From Bacillus cabrialesii (GTDB lineage: Bacteria > Bacillota > Bacilli > Bacillales > Bacillaceae), in contig NZ_CP096889.1 of assembly GCF_004124315.2 (NCBI RefSeq), forward strand, positions 3,579,001 through 3,643,000: a stretch of DNA of 64,000 bases, written 5' to 3'. Positions 43,397-52,668 of this stretch are shown piece after piece. The stretch's first letter is position 1; each line of letters starts with the position of its first letter. A program made the position numbers and the translations under genes. The notes under the pieces are model-generated. The model searched no databases, was not told the DNA's origin, and saw only the letters and a program-made list of their open reading frames with translations.

Positions 43397-44539
43397 TTAT
43401 TTAGATTTTAGTTTGTCGCTATGATCAACATCAAATGTCAGTTTTCCGTCCTCTACTTTCCATGCGAAATTAGAGTCTTTCGTCAGTTCGCGAATAATCG
43501 TTTTCTGTTTGATACTTCCTTTTTTCACCGGTGCAGGCGTCGCTTCATGGATGTCAATCGGCGTCACTTCAAAGTGGCCTGTTCCGTTTTTCTTCAGGTG
43601 ATACTGAACAAGTGCACTGTCTCTCGTTCTTGTCCAGCCTTGGTCAAAGACAAAGTTGCCGAGGCTGTAGAAAATGACGGTTCCGTTATATACTTCAATC
43701 GGTTCTAAGACGTGCGGATGGTGGCCGACAATAATATCTGCTCCCGCATCAGACATGGCTCTTGCAAGCTGGCGCTGACGGTCGTTTGGATCATTGTCAT
43801 ACTCTTGCCCCCAGTGTGACTGCACAACGACGACGTCCGCATGTTTTTTCGCTTCTGAAATCATTGGGATGAAGATTTCAGGATCTGCCGGCAGCACGCC
43901 CGGCGTATTCTTTTTAGCCGCGAAACCTTTTCCGGACACATCGGTAAAGCCAAGCGTCGCGATCGTTACCCCATTGACTTCCTGGTACGAAATATTCTTT
44001 TTCGCATCACTTAAGCTGTATCCCGCTCCAACGATATCAAGGTTTTGCTTCGCAAATTCTCCAAGTGTATCCTTCATGCCCTGAGCGCCGTAGTCCATTG
44101 CGTGGTTGTTTGCGCTGTTGAGAACCGTGAAATTCATATCCTTCAAGACTTTCACTGATTCCTCATTCGTCTGCAGATGAATCTCTTTATCTGCTTGTTT
44201 ATAATTCTTTTTATAGGTTACCGGGTTTTCAAAGTTTCCTGCTACATAATCCGAGGCTCTGAAGATCGGTTCAACATATTGAAAAATACTATCTATCCCT
44301 TTTTGATCCGTTACTTTTTCAACATAGCGGCCCATCATAATATCGCCGACAAATGAGGCTGAGAGAACGTCGTCAGAATACGTTTTGACTTTTGGCGTTT
44401 CTGCTTTTCCCGCCCACATAAAAGCGAACATGAGGACAAAAACGATTGGAATGGCAATAAATACGTGCTTATTGGTTTTCTTTTTTTGCTGTTTTGTCAG
44501 CTTCAGCAGCTTTTCATGAAAGCTCAGTTCTTTTTTCAT
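43397..44539 (-). CDS. pgsA: Poly-gamma-glutamate synthase subunit PgsA (CapA)
   Basis: PgsA (380 residues) is the membrane-anchored extracellular subunit of the synthase/export complex. One membrane segment (about 24-43, FIAIPIVFVLMFAFMWAG) is followed by the CapA/metallophosphatase-like domain (about 58-320): SASFVGDIMMGRYV, NFENPVT, NSANNHAMDYG, VVQSHWGQEY, GHHPHVLEPIE, YSLGNFVFDQ. ATG at 44539 with AAGGTG 9 bases upstream is preferred over a GTG 12 bases earlier that overlaps this site. It follows pgsC by 18 bases. Confidence 0.95.
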   Translation of the reverse strand: MKKELSFHEKLLKLTKQQKKKTNKHVFIAIPIVFVLMFAFMWAGKAETPKVKTYSDDVLSASFVGDIMMGRYVEKVTDQKGIDSIFQYVEPIFRASDYVAGNFENPVTYKKNYKQADKEIHLQTNEESVKVLKDMNFTVLNSANNHAMDYGAQGMKDTLGEFAKQNLDIVGAGYSLSDAKKNISYQEVNGVTIATLGFTDVSGKGFAAKKNTPGVLPADPEIFIPMISEAKKHADVVVVQSHWGQEYDNDPNDRQRQLARAMSDAGADIIVGHHPHVLEPIEVYNGTVIFYSLGNFVFDQGWTRTRDSALVQYHLKKNGTGHFEVTPIDIHEATPAPVKKGSIKQKTIIRELTKDSNFAWKVEDGKLTFDVDHSDKLKSK

Positions 44540-44557
44540 CGTTTGACACACCTTACA

Positions 44558-45007
44558 TTAAATTAAGTAGTAAACAAACATGATAGCAAAGGTCGCTCCG
44601 CTCAATAGCAGCGTGCTTCCGAACGTAATCGTTAAACCTTGTTTCTGAATGGTATTGGCAATTAAACCTGGCACGATGATGCCGATTCCTCGAAATTCCG
44701 CGATTTCAAATGGTACAATCGGGTATAGAAAATCAAACGCGATTTTCAGGACGATCCCTGTTATCAGCATGGCAGCGAATTTTCTGCGTCCGTACAAAAT
44801 CATAAATTTGGATAAACCGTATTTCACAATGACATAAGTGAGCAGGCTCACCAGCAATACCAGCAAAATAAAGACCGGCTGATTAAACACAAGTCCTAAA
44901 TATCCCGGAACAACCAATCCTGCCGGCACGATCCCTGTTTTTTCTGCAAAAATCAAACTGAGTAGTACACCTAAAATTAGTGCGATGTATAAATCTGATC
45001 CGAACAT
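44558..45007 (-). CDS. pgsC: Poly-gamma-glutamate synthase subunit PgsC (CapC)
   Basis: A 149-residue integral membrane protein with about five hydrophobic segments (LYIALILGVLLSLIFAE, GLVVPGYLGLVFNQPVFILLVLLVSLLTYVIV, FAAMLITGIVLKIAFDFLYP, STLLLSGATFAIMFVYYLI). It forms the membrane part of the PgsBC synthase. ATG at 45007 has AGGAGG upstream. It lies 14 bases after pgsB. Confidence 0.95.
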   Translation of the reverse strand: MFGSDLYIALILGVLLSLIFAEKTGIVPAGLVVPGYLGLVFNQPVFILLVLLVSLLTYVIVKYGLSKFMILYGRRKFAAMLITGIVLKIAFDFLYPIVPFEIAEFRGIGIIVPGLIANTIQKQGLTITFGSTLLLSGATFAIMFVYYLI

Positions 45008-45021
45008 GTCTGCATTTCCTC

Positions 45022-46203
45022 CTAGCTTACGAGCTGCTTAACCTTGTATTCGTGGATTTTTTCAATTAAAGGCTCTGCGGCACCATGAATATTGCCGACG
45101 CCATATATGACACGGTTGTGCATTCTTTTCTTTAGCAATTCCATAATTTCTTCTGTTGACTTGTACTCTAGATCATGCAGTTTGTCTGCAGGAATTTTGC
45201 CTTCTTCATAGGCTTTTACGATTGGTTCTGTTGTTTCACCGATTAAGATCAGTTCACTTGCTTCAATATAAGGCAATACGTCGTTTGCGAATTGCTGTGT
45301 CCGATCGACACGGTCTGCGCGGCAGTTCATGATGATGATCGGATCATCGGTCGGGTAACCGATTTCTTTTACACGTTTCCATATATTCAAAGTAGAAGAA
45401 GCGTCGTTTGCGGCAAACCCATTAACAAAGTGCCCAGGCTCGCTCGGACTGATCAGCGGAAGAATTCTCATTGCTCCCGGATCTGGCGGCGCATTCAGCA
45501 TTCCTTTAAACGCTGTTTCTTCGTCAATGCCGAGTGCTTGAGCCACACCCAGTGCCAAAGAAGCGTTATCAGGGAATACCATGTATTCAAATTTACGCAG
45601 ATATTCATCTGTAATTTTTGAGTTATCAGCAATGATGACTTTTGTGTTTCGTTCTTTCGCTTTTTGTTTAAAGAACTCGGTATATTCACTATCTGTAATG
45701 ACAAGATGGCCGTTATAAGGAATTGTAGCGGTAAACGCTTCTGCAATTTCATCAAGCGTCGGCCCCATGACATCCATATGATCTTCTAAAACGTTAACAA
45801 TAACGCCGATATTGGCTTGCAGAAGTTCTTCCTGAAAGATGATTTGATAATCCGGGTTAACAGCCATGCATTCACTGACAATCGCGTTAGCCCCTCTTTC
45901 TACTGTTTCTCTCATGACTTCTTTTTGTTCACCGATATTCGGCCCTTGTGGTTTCCGTTTAATCGGTTTTTCCTCCGGTGTGTCCCAGTAAATCATTCTC
46001 GCATCCGTTCCTGTTGTTTTTCCAACAGTTTTGTAACCGGCCTCTATTAATATTCCGGTTGTAAGCCTTGTCACAGTCGACTTTCCTCGGATGCCATTAA
46101 TATTCACTCGAACAGGGAGGGCATCAATGTTTTTCTGATGTCGTCGTTTTTCTAATATTCCGATGACCAGTATGACAGCACAGGCTATAATGAGTAACCA
46201 CAT
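45022..46203 (-). CDS. pgsB: Poly-gamma-glutamate synthase subunit PgsB (CapB), Mur-ligase-like
   Basis: PgsB (393 residues) is the catalytic subunit: an ATP-dependent amide ligase related to Mur ligases and folylpolyglutamate synthase. It has an N-terminal membrane segment (1-17, MWLLIIACAVILVIGIL), the nucleotide-binding loop NGIRGKSTVTRL (about 36-47), the ligase motif ENVLEDHMDVMG-like stretch NVLEDHMDVMGPTLDE and NCRADRVDRTQQF. ATG at 46203 follows AGAAGGAGA at about 13 bases; the frame is open to 46242 without a better start. First gene of the pgs operon. Confidence 0.95.
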   Translation of the reverse strand: MWLLIIACAVILVIGILEKRRHQKNIDALPVRVNINGIRGKSTVTRLTTGILIEAGYKTVGKTTGTDARMIYWDTPEEKPIKRKPQGPNIGEQKEVMRETVERGANAIVSECMAVNPDYQIIFQEELLQANIGVIVNVLEDHMDVMGPTLDEIAEAFTATIPYNGHLVITDSEYTEFFKQKAKERNTKVIIADNSKITDEYLRKFEYMVFPDNASLALGVAQALGIDEETAFKGMLNAPPDPGAMRILPLISPSEPGHFVNGFAANDASSTLNIWKRVKEIGYPTDDPIIIMNCRADRVDRTQQFANDVLPYIEASELILIGETTEPIVKAYEEGKIPADKLHDLEYKSTEEIMELLKKRMHNRVIYGVGNIHGAAEPLIEKIHEYKVKQLVS

Positions 46204-46247
46204 TGCTATTCGACATCTCCTTCTATATTGTTGTAAATTCATTCATC

Positions 46248-46275
46248 AGTATATAGAATCACTATGAATTCTCAA
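46248..46275 (-). promoter_or_regulatory. Candidate promoter of the pgs operon
   Basis: On the minus strand TTGAGA (46270-46275), a 16-base spacer and TATACT (46248-46253) lie 45 bases before pgsB. The short spacer suits a promoter that needs an activator; DegU-P with SwrA is known to turn on pgs. Confidence 0.6.
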
Positions 46276-46936
46276 TCGGCATTATGTAACATAATCTTCC
46301 CTGAGCCACTGAGTCAAACTTCTCTTTTGAAAGAGATTTTGTACCTACAACCTGTTTTCTATTTTTGGAAAACAGCAGGACTTACACCTTATCTCTTTTT
46401 TTGAAAAATGAAAGGAATGCGCTTTCATTTTTCTCCTGATATCCTTATGGACGTATAGTCACACCCAGCTGTTTGCGTTTAATATGTATTTTAAATCAAT
46501 CTTTTTTTCAGCGTGTGGTATCAAGCTTTCCCTGCTATCATGCGTGTTTTCCGGTTCTTATGAACACAAAATGGTTATTCTATTTCTTAAGGATAAGGTC
46601 ATAATGTCATCCTTTCTGCATGGAAAACCCAATATTAGACCCATTCCAAAATGACTAAGGGGACCCGTCTTGAAAACGCTGAACATACGGGTCTGAATTC
46701 TCTAACATTATTAAACATTTTCTGGGCGGATAGTCTATTCTCTTTCTCCTCATTTACAGGTCTAAACGCATGACTTTGAAACAATTTTAATAAAACTTAA
46801 TATTTGTTCAAGAAAACTTCATCCAGATTTGTGAAGACTTTGTCAAAAAAAGAGTGAAAACCTTAAATTTCACAATTATATATACAATTTACAATAGATT
46901 TCTTTTGATGTTTTTATTGCCAACTTCAGACCGCTC
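46276..46936. other. Long gap between pgsB and rbsR
   Basis: About 660 bases without a gene. Next to the pgs -35 lies the perfect palindrome ATTATGTAACATAAT (46281-46295). At 46404-46415 and 46423-46434 a perfect 12-base AT-rich inverted repeat surrounds 7 bases; it lacks a T run on either side, so it is not a usual terminator. Between 46650 and 46900 I see nothing but AT-rich sequence up to the rbs promoter. Confidence 0.55.
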
Positions 46937-46946
46937 ATGATAATCT
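46917..46946 (+). promoter_or_regulatory. Promoter of the rbs operon
   Basis: TTGCCA (46917-46922), 18 bases, TAATCT (46941-46946), directly followed by the operator at 46952. Confidence 0.6.
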
Positions 46947-46951
46947 ATCTA

Positions 46952-46965
46952 TGTAAACGGTTACA
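46952..46965 (+). promoter_or_regulatory. cre-type operator (CcpA and/or RbsR) of the rbs operon
   Basis: TGTAAACGGTTACA fits the catabolite-responsive element consensus TGWAANCGNTNWCA in every position. It lies just after the -10, so a bound LacI-family repressor would block transcription. Both CcpA and the operon's own RbsR belong to that family. Confidence 0.85.
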
Positions 46966-46984
46966 TAAACGAGGAGGAGCTGTT

Positions 46985-47974
46985 TTGGCTACAATTAAAG
47001 ATGTCGCCGGAGCGGCGGGCGTTTCAGTTGCGACGGTTTCCCGCGTGCTGAATGACAACGGCTATGTACATGAAGAAACGCGTACGCGTGTCATAGCGGC
47101 GATGGAGAAGCTGAACTATTACCCGAATGAAGTCGCCAGATCTCTTTATAAAAGAGAATCCCGGCTGATCGGGCTTTTGCTCCCGGATATCACAAACCCT
47201 TTCTTCCCCCAGCTTGCCCGCGGCGCGGAGGATGAATTGAACCGGGAAGGCTATCGCCTTATTTTCGGAAACAGTGACGAGGAATTGACAAAAGAACGTG
47301 AATACCTTCAAACCTTTAAGCAAAATCATGTCGCAGGCATTATTGCCGCCACGAATTACCCGGACCTTGAGGAATACAGCGGCATAAATCACCCAGTCGT
47401 TTTTCTGGACAGAACACATGAAGGAGCCCCTTCTGTATCCAGTGACGGCTATACAGGAGGAAAATTAGCCGCCGAAGCCATTATTCACGGAAAAAGCCGG
47501 CGCATTACGCTCTTGAGAGGACCCGTTCACCTGCCGACCGCTCAAGACCGCTTTAATGGCGCTTTGGAGGTCTTAAAGCAGGCTGAAGTTGAATTTCAGG
47601 TCATCGAGACGGCTTCATTTTCTTTCAAGGATGCGCAATCGATGGCGAAGGAGCTGTTCGCCACATATCCTGAGACAGACGGTGTGATAGCGAGTAATGA
47701 TATTCAAGCCGCAGCAGTTTTACATGAAGCATTACGGCGCGGAAAAAACGTGCCGGAGGATATTCAAATGATCGGCTATGACGACATTCCGCAAAGCGAG
47801 CTGCTGTTTCCTCCCCTGTCTACAATTAAACAGCCCGCATATGATATGGGCAAAGAAGCGGCCAAACTGCTTTTGCGTATTATCAAAAAACAGCCGCTCA
47901 CAGAAACCGCGATTCAAATGCCCGTCACCTATATAAGAAGAAAGACGACAAGAAAGGAAGATCATGATGCGTAA
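46985..47974 (+). CDS. rbsR: Ribose operon repressor RbsR (LacI family)
   Basis: A 329-residue repressor. The N-terminal helix-turn-helix is plain in ATIKDVAGAAGVSVATVSRVLN (residues 2-23), followed by the hinge (NEVARSLYKRES) and a periplasmic-binding-like sugar domain (LIGLLLPDITNPFF, RGAEDELNREGY, GVIASNDIQAAAVL, IGYDDIPQSEL). TTG at 46985 is preceded by GGAGGAG at about 8 bases; the longer frame to 46937 runs through the operator. First gene of rbsRKDACB; it overlaps rbsK by 8 bases. Confidence 0.95.
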   Translation: MATIKDVAGAAGVSVATVSRVLNDNGYVHEETRTRVIAAMEKLNYYPNEVARSLYKRESRLIGLLLPDITNPFFPQLARGAEDELNREGYRLIFGNSDEELTKEREYLQTFKQNHVAGIIAATNYPDLEEYSGINHPVVFLDRTHEGAPSVSSDGYTGGKLAAEAIIHGKSRRITLLRGPVHLPTAQDRFNGALEVLKQAEVEFQVIETASFSFKDAQSMAKELFATYPETDGVIASNDIQAAAVLHEALRRGKNVPEDIQMIGYDDIPQSELLFPPLSTIKQPAYDMGKEAAKLLLRIIKKQPLTETAIQMPVTYIRRKTTRKEDHDA

Positions 47975-48848
47975 TATTTGTGTGATTGGAAGCTGTTCAA
48001 TGGATTTAGTGGTCACCTCGGACAAACGCCCAAAAGCCGGGGAAACGGTACTTGGCACGTCATTTCAGACTGTGCCGGGTGGTAAAGGAGCAAATCAGGC
48101 CGTTGCTGCTGCGAGACTTGGCGCCCGCGTGTTTATGGTCGGCAAGGTCGGTGATGATCATTATGGAACAGCTATTTTGAATAATTTAAAAGCAAACGGT
48201 GTTCGCACCGACTATATGGAACCGGTTACACATAAAGAAAGCGGTACCGCCCACATTGTGCTTGCTGAAGGTGATAACAGCATTGTCGTCGTCAAAGGTG
48301 CGAACGATGAGATCATTCCATCGTATGCGATAGACGCGCTTGAACAGATTGAAAAGGTTGATATGGTCCTGATTCAGCAGGAAATCCCGGAGGAAACGGT
48401 TGATGAGGTATGCAGATACTGCCATTCTCACGATATCCCGGTCATGCTCAACCCGGCACCTGCCCGCCCGCTAAAACAGGAAACAATAGATCACGCCACC
48501 TATCTCACTCCGAATGAACACGAGGCGTCGATTTTATTCCCCGGACTTACCGTTTCAGAAGCGTTGGCGCTTTATCCGGCGAAGCTCTTTATTACGGAAG
48601 GAAAACAAGGCGTCCGCTATTCAGCCGGAAGCAAAGAACGGCTCATCCCGTCCTTCCCTGTTGAACCTGTTGATACAACCGGAGCGGGAGATACATTTAA
48701 CGCAGCATTCGCCGTTGCTCTTGCTGAGGGAATAGACATTGAAGCCGCATTACGGTTTGCCAACCGGGCCGCTTCCCTTTCTGTCTGTTCCTTCGGCGCC
48801 CAGGGCGGAATGCCGACAAGAAAAGAAGTGGAGGAGCTGCTGTCATGA
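47967..48848 (+). CDS. rbsK: Ribokinase RbsK
   Basis: Phosphorylates D-ribose to ribose-5-phosphate. The 293-residue PfkB-family kinase has GSCSMDLVV at the N-terminus, the first PfkB signature GGKGANQAVAAARLG (about 38-52) and the second, DTTGAGDTFNAAFAVAL (about 237-253), with the catalytic Asp in GAGD. Two ATG codons lie side by side (47964, 47967); AAGGAAG fits the second better. It overlaps rbsR and, by ATGA, rbsD. Confidence 0.95.
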   Translation: MRNICVIGSCSMDLVVTSDKRPKAGETVLGTSFQTVPGGKGANQAVAAARLGARVFMVGKVGDDHYGTAILNNLKANGVRTDYMEPVTHKESGTAHIVLAEGDNSIVVVKGANDEIIPSYAIDALEQIEKVDMVLIQQEIPEETVDEVCRYCHSHDIPVMLNPAPARPLKQETIDHATYLTPNEHEASILFPGLTVSEALALYPAKLFITEGKQGVRYSAGSKERLIPSFPVEPVDTTGAGDTFNAAFAVALAEGIDIEAALRFANRAASLSVCSFGAQGGMPTRKEVEELLS

Positions 48849-49240
48849 AAAAACACGGTATACTGAACAGCCATCTTGCCAAGCTGTTAGCCGACCTTGG
48901 CCACACGGATAAAATTGTCATCGCGGATGCGGGGCTGCCTATTCCTTACGGCGTTTTAAAAATTGATCTTTCATTGAAGCCGGGTCTCCCGGCTTTCCAG
49001 GATACAGCCGCAGTGCTCGCTGACGAGATGGTCGTCGAAAAAGTCATTGCTGCAACTGAAATAAAAACCTCAAATCAGGAGAATGCCAGATTTCTAGAGA
49101 AGCTTTTTTCTGAACAAGAGATTGAATACCTTTCCCACGCAGAATTTAAGCAACTGACAAAAGAAGCAAAGGCCATCATTAGAACAGGTGAATTCACACC
49201 ATATGCCAACTGCATCCTGCAGGCGGGTGTGCTTTTCTAG
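48845..49240 (+). CDS. rbsD: D-ribose pyranase RbsD
   Basis: RbsD interconverts the pyranose and furanose forms of ribose, giving RbsK its substrate. The 131-residue protein shows the RbsD/FucU core: HLAKLLADLGHTDKIVIADAGLPIP with the catalytic His at about 20, and the C-terminal RTGEFTPYANCIL. ATG overlaps the rbsK stop (ATGA). rbsA follows after 15 bases. Confidence 0.96.
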   Translation: MKKHGILNSHLAKLLADLGHTDKIVIADAGLPIPYGVLKIDLSLKPGLPAFQDTAAVLADEMVVEKVIAATEIKTSNQENARFLEKLFSEQEIEYLSHAEFKQLTKEAKAIIRTGEFTPYANCILQAGVLF

Positions 49241-49255
49241 AAAGGAGGATGGAAC

Positions 49256-50737
49256 ATGCAGATTGAAATGAAAGACATTCACAAAGCATTCGGAAAAAAC
49301 CAAGTGCTGTCAGGCGTTTCCTTTCAGCTCGTGCCTGGCGAGGTTCACGCATTAATGGGAGAAAACGGCGCCGGCAAGTCCACGCTTATGAACATTCTGA
49401 CAGGCCTGCATAAATCGGATAAAGGGCAAATCATCATAAACGGAACCGAAACGTATTTTTCCAATCCGAAAGAAGCGGAACAGCATGGCATCGCTTTTAT
49501 CCATCAGGAATTGAATATCTGGCCGGAAATGACCGTTCTTGAGAATCTATTTATCGGAAAAGAGATATCATCCAAGCTGGGCGTTTTACAAACGAGAAAA
49601 ATGAAAGCGCTAGCAAAAGAGCAATTTGATAAACTGTCTGTCTCTCTTTCTCTTGATCAAGAAGCTGGCGAGTGTTCCGTCGGACAGCAGCAAATGATCG
49701 AAATCGCAAAAGCGCTCATGACAAATGCCGAGGTAATCATTATGGATGAGCCGACAGCTGCGTTGACAGAACGGGAAATCAGCAAGCTCTTTGAGGTCAT
49801 TACAGCGTTAAAAAAGAACGGTGTGTCCATTGTATACATTTCACATCGCATGGAAGAAATTTTTGCGATTTGCGACAGAATCACCATCATGCGTGACGGA
49901 AAAACCGTAGACACAACAAACATTCCAGACACCGGTTTTGATGAAGTCGTCAAAAAAATGGTCGGACGCGAGCTGACTGAACGATATCCGAAGCGCGCTC
50001 CTTCTTTCGGTGAAAAAATGTTCGAGGTGAAAAACGCCTCCGTCAAAGGACGTTTTGAAGATGTCAGCTTTTATGTTCGTTCCGGTGAAATCGTCGGTGT
50101 TTCCGGCTTGATGGGAGCCGGCCGGACAGAAATCATGAGAGCGCTGTTCGGTGTTGACAGGCTGGACTCGGGTGAGATATGGATCGCGGGAAAAAAGACA
50201 GTCATTAAGAACCCGCAGGATGCGGTAAAAAAAGGGCTCGGCTTTATCACAGAGAATCGCAAGGATGAAGGGCTGCTGCTCGACACCTCGATTCGCGAGA
50301 ATATTGCGCTGCCCAACCTGTCCAGTTTTTCTCCAAAGGGTCTCATTGACCACAAGCGGGAAGCTGAATTTGTTGACCTTTTAATCAAACGCCTGACCAT
50401 CAAAACAGCCTCATCGGAAACGCACGCACGCCATTTATCAGGAGGAAACCAGCAAAAAGTGGTGATTGCCAAGTGGATCGGCATCGGACCGAAAGTGCTT
50501 ATCTTGGATGAGCCGACCAGAGGCGTGGATGTAGGCGCGAAACGGGAGATTTATTCGCTGATGAATGAGCTGACTGAGCGAGGCGTCGCCATCATTATGG
50601 TGTCATCAGAGCTGCCGGAAATTCTCGGAATGAGCGATCGCGTTATCGTCGTCCATGAAGGCAGAATCAGCGGAGAAATTCAAGCTCAGAAAGCAACACA
50701 AGAACGAATTATGACACTTGCCACGGGAGGGCGGTAA
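49256..50737 (+). CDS. rbsA: Ribose ABC transporter ATPase RbsA
   Basis: Double ABC ATPase (493 residues) that drives ribose uptake by RbsBC. The first half has Walker A GENGAGKST (about 37-45), the signature region CSVGQQQM and Walker B IIMDEPTAAL; the second half has a degenerate Walker A (GLMGAGRTE), signature LSGGNQQKV and Walker B LILDEPTRGVDVG. This arrangement is usual for the sugar CUT2 class. ATG 49256 has AAAGGAGG upstream. The rbsC start follows the stop by one base. Confidence 0.96.
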   Translation: MQIEMKDIHKAFGKNQVLSGVSFQLVPGEVHALMGENGAGKSTLMNILTGLHKSDKGQIIINGTETYFSNPKEAEQHGIAFIHQELNIWPEMTVLENLFIGKEISSKLGVLQTRKMKALAKEQFDKLSVSLSLDQEAGECSVGQQQMIEIAKALMTNAEVIIMDEPTAALTEREISKLFEVITALKKNGVSIVYISHRMEEIFAICDRITIMRDGKTVDTTNIPDTGFDEVVKKMVGRELTERYPKRAPSFGEKMFEVKNASVKGRFEDVSFYVRSGEIVGVSGLMGAGRTEIMRALFGVDRLDSGEIWIAGKKTVIKNPQDAVKKGLGFITENRKDEGLLLDTSIRENIALPNLSSFSPKGLIDHKREAEFVDLLIKRLTIKTASSETHARHLSGGNQQKVVIAKWIGIGPKVLILDEPTRGVDVGAKREIYSLMNELTERGVAIIMVSSELPEILGMSDRVIVVHEGRISGEIQAQKATQERIMTLATGGR

Positions 50738-50738
50738 T

Positions 50739-51704
50739 ATGAAAACCGAACATCAACCAGAACAAAAACGAATTCACTTCGACGGAGTCATGCAAAAACT
50801 CGGCCCGTTTCTCGGTTTATTTATTCTCGTTATCATTGTATCTATTTTAAATCCAAGCTTTCTTGAACCGCTGAATATTTTAAACCTGCTTCGCCAGGTC
50901 GCCATTAACGGATTAATCGCGTTCGGCATGACCTTTGTGATTTTAACAGGCGGCATTGATCTTTCCGTCGGCGCTATTCTTGCCCTGTCCAGCGCTTTAG
51001 TCGCGGGGATGATTGTATCCGGTGTCGATCCGGTTCTCGCAATCATCCTCGGCTGTATCATTGGTGCCGTCCTCGGCATGATCAACGGACTATTAATCAC
51101 AAAAGGAAAAATGGCGCCCTTTATCGCCACGCTTGCAACCATGACTGTGTTTCGCGGACTGACGCTTGTGTATACAGACGGAAATCCGATTACCGGACTT
51201 GGCACAAACTACGCTTTTCAACTGTTCGGCCGAGGCTATTTCTTGGGCATTCCTGTACCGGCGATTACGATGGTTCTTGCCTTTGCCGTCCTTTGGGTGC
51301 TTCTTCATAAAACACCATTCGGACGCCGAACGTACGCAATCGGAGGCAATGAAAAAGCCGCGCTCATTTCAGGCATTAAAGTGACGCGCGTGAAAGTGAT
51401 GATCTATTCTTTAGCCGGACTTTTATCCGCCCTTGCCGGCGCCATATTGACTTCACGTCTGCATTCAGCCCAGCCGACTGCCGGAGAATCGTACGAACTG
51501 GATGCGATCGCGGCGGTTGTCTTAGGGGGAACAAGTCTTTCCGGCGGCCGCGGACGCATTATCGGCACGTTAATCGGGGTGCTGATCATCGGCACACTTA
51601 ACAACGGGCTCAACCTGCTTGGCGTCTCATCGTTTTATCAGCTGGTAGTCAAAGGGATTGTCATCTTAATCGCGGTATTGTTAGACCGCAAGAAGTCAGC
51701 ATAG
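50739..51704 (+). CDS. rbsC: Ribose ABC transporter permease RbsC
   Basis: Membrane subunit of the ribose transporter; 321 residues with eight or more hydrophobic segments and the CUT2 permease features LRQVAINGLIAFGMTFVILTGGIDLSVG and the EAA-like loop GGNEKAALISGIKV. ATG at 50739 has GGGAGGGCGG upstream, inside the end of rbsA; the longer frame to 50718 overlaps this site. Confidence 0.95.
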   Translation: MKTEHQPEQKRIHFDGVMQKLGPFLGLFILVIIVSILNPSFLEPLNILNLLRQVAINGLIAFGMTFVILTGGIDLSVGAILALSSALVAGMIVSGVDPVLAIILGCIIGAVLGMINGLLITKGKMAPFIATLATMTVFRGLTLVYTDGNPITGLGTNYAFQLFGRGYFLGIPVPAITMVLAFAVLWVLLHKTPFGRRTYAIGGNEKAALISGIKVTRVKVMIYSLAGLLSALAGAILTSRLHSAQPTAGESYELDAIAAVVLGGTSLSGGRGRIIGTLIGVLIIGTLNNGLNLLGVSSFYQLVVKGIVILIAVLLDRKKSA

Positions 51705-51716
51705 GAGGTTTTTCAT

Positions 51717-52634
51717 ATGAAAAAGGCGATATCCGTCATTTTAACGTTATCATTGTTTTTATTAACTGCCTGTTCGCTCGAGCCTCCCCAATGGGCAAAG
51801 CCGTCAAACTCGGGGAACAAAAAGGAATTCACCATCGGCTTGTCCGTCTCAACGCTTAACAACCCCTTTTTTGTCTCATTAAAAAAGGGCATCGAAAAAG
51901 AAGCTGAAAAACGGGGAATGAAAGTTATCATTGTCGATGCACAAAATGATTCATCGAAACAGACGAGTGATGTAGAAGACTTAATTCAGCAAGGTGTCGA
52001 TGCATTGTTAATTAACCCGACTGATTCATCGGCGATCTCAACGGCAGTAGAATCTGCAAACGCAGTCGGTGTGCCCGTCGTAACTATCGACCGTTCCGCC
52101 GAACAAGGAAAAGTCGAAACCCTCGTTGCTTCCGATAACGTGAAAGGCGGTGAAATGGCCGCGGCATTTATCGCTGATAAACTTGGAAAAGGAGCGAAAG
52201 TGGCAGAGCTTGAAGGCGTGCCAGGCGCATCTGCCACACGGGAACGCGGCTCAGGATTTCATAACATCGCAGATCAAAAGCTCGACGTTGTCACAAAACA
52301 ATCAGCTGACTTTGACCGCACCAAAGGCCTGACTGTCATGGAAAACTTGCTGCAGGGACATCCGGATATCCAAGCCGTTTTTGCTCACAATGACGAAATG
52401 GCGCTCGGTGCTCTCGAGGCAATTAACAGCTCAGGAAAAGATATTTTAGTAATCGGCTTTGACGGCAATAAAGATGCGCTCGCTTCCATTAAAGACGGAA
52501 AGCTCTCAGCCACCGTTGCTCAGCAGCCTGAATTAATCGGTAAACTGGCAACAGAAGCAGCCGATAATATTTTGCACGGAAAAAAAGTGAAAAAATCAAT
52601 TTCCGCGCCTCTCAAATTAGAAACACAAAAATAA
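51717..52634 (+). CDS. rbsB: Ribose-binding lipoprotein RbsB
   Basis: Substrate-binding protein of the ribose transporter, tethered to the membrane as a lipoprotein. The 305-residue precursor has a signal peptide with lipobox LLTAC (Cys19), then a type I periplasmic-binding fold: IGLSVSTLNNPFFVSLKKG, DVEDLIQQGVDALLINPTDS, VVTIDRSA, AVFAHNDEMALGALEAI, VIGFDG. ATG 51717 has AGGAGG upstream. Last gene of the operon, followed by a terminator. Confidence 0.96.
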   Translation: MKKAISVILTLSLFLLTACSLEPPQWAKPSNSGNKKEFTIGLSVSTLNNPFFVSLKKGIEKEAEKRGMKVIIVDAQNDSSKQTSDVEDLIQQGVDALLINPTDSSAISTAVESANAVGVPVVTIDRSAEQGKVETLVASDNVKGGEMAAAFIADKLGKGAKVAELEGVPGASATRERGSGFHNIADQKLDVVTKQSADFDRTKGLTVMENLLQGHPDIQAVFAHNDEMALGALEAINSSGKDILVIGFDGNKDALASIKDGKLSATVAQQPELIGKLATEAADNILHGKKVKKSISAPLKLETQK

Positions 52635-52641
52635 TTGCCAT

Positions 52642-52668
52642 GGATCAGATTTTTATCTGATCCTTTTT
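52642..52668 (+). terminator. Terminator of the rbs operon
   Basis: A 9-base perfect stem (GGATCAGAT, 52642-52650, with 52655-52663) and 4-base loop, followed by TTTTT. Confidence 0.88.
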
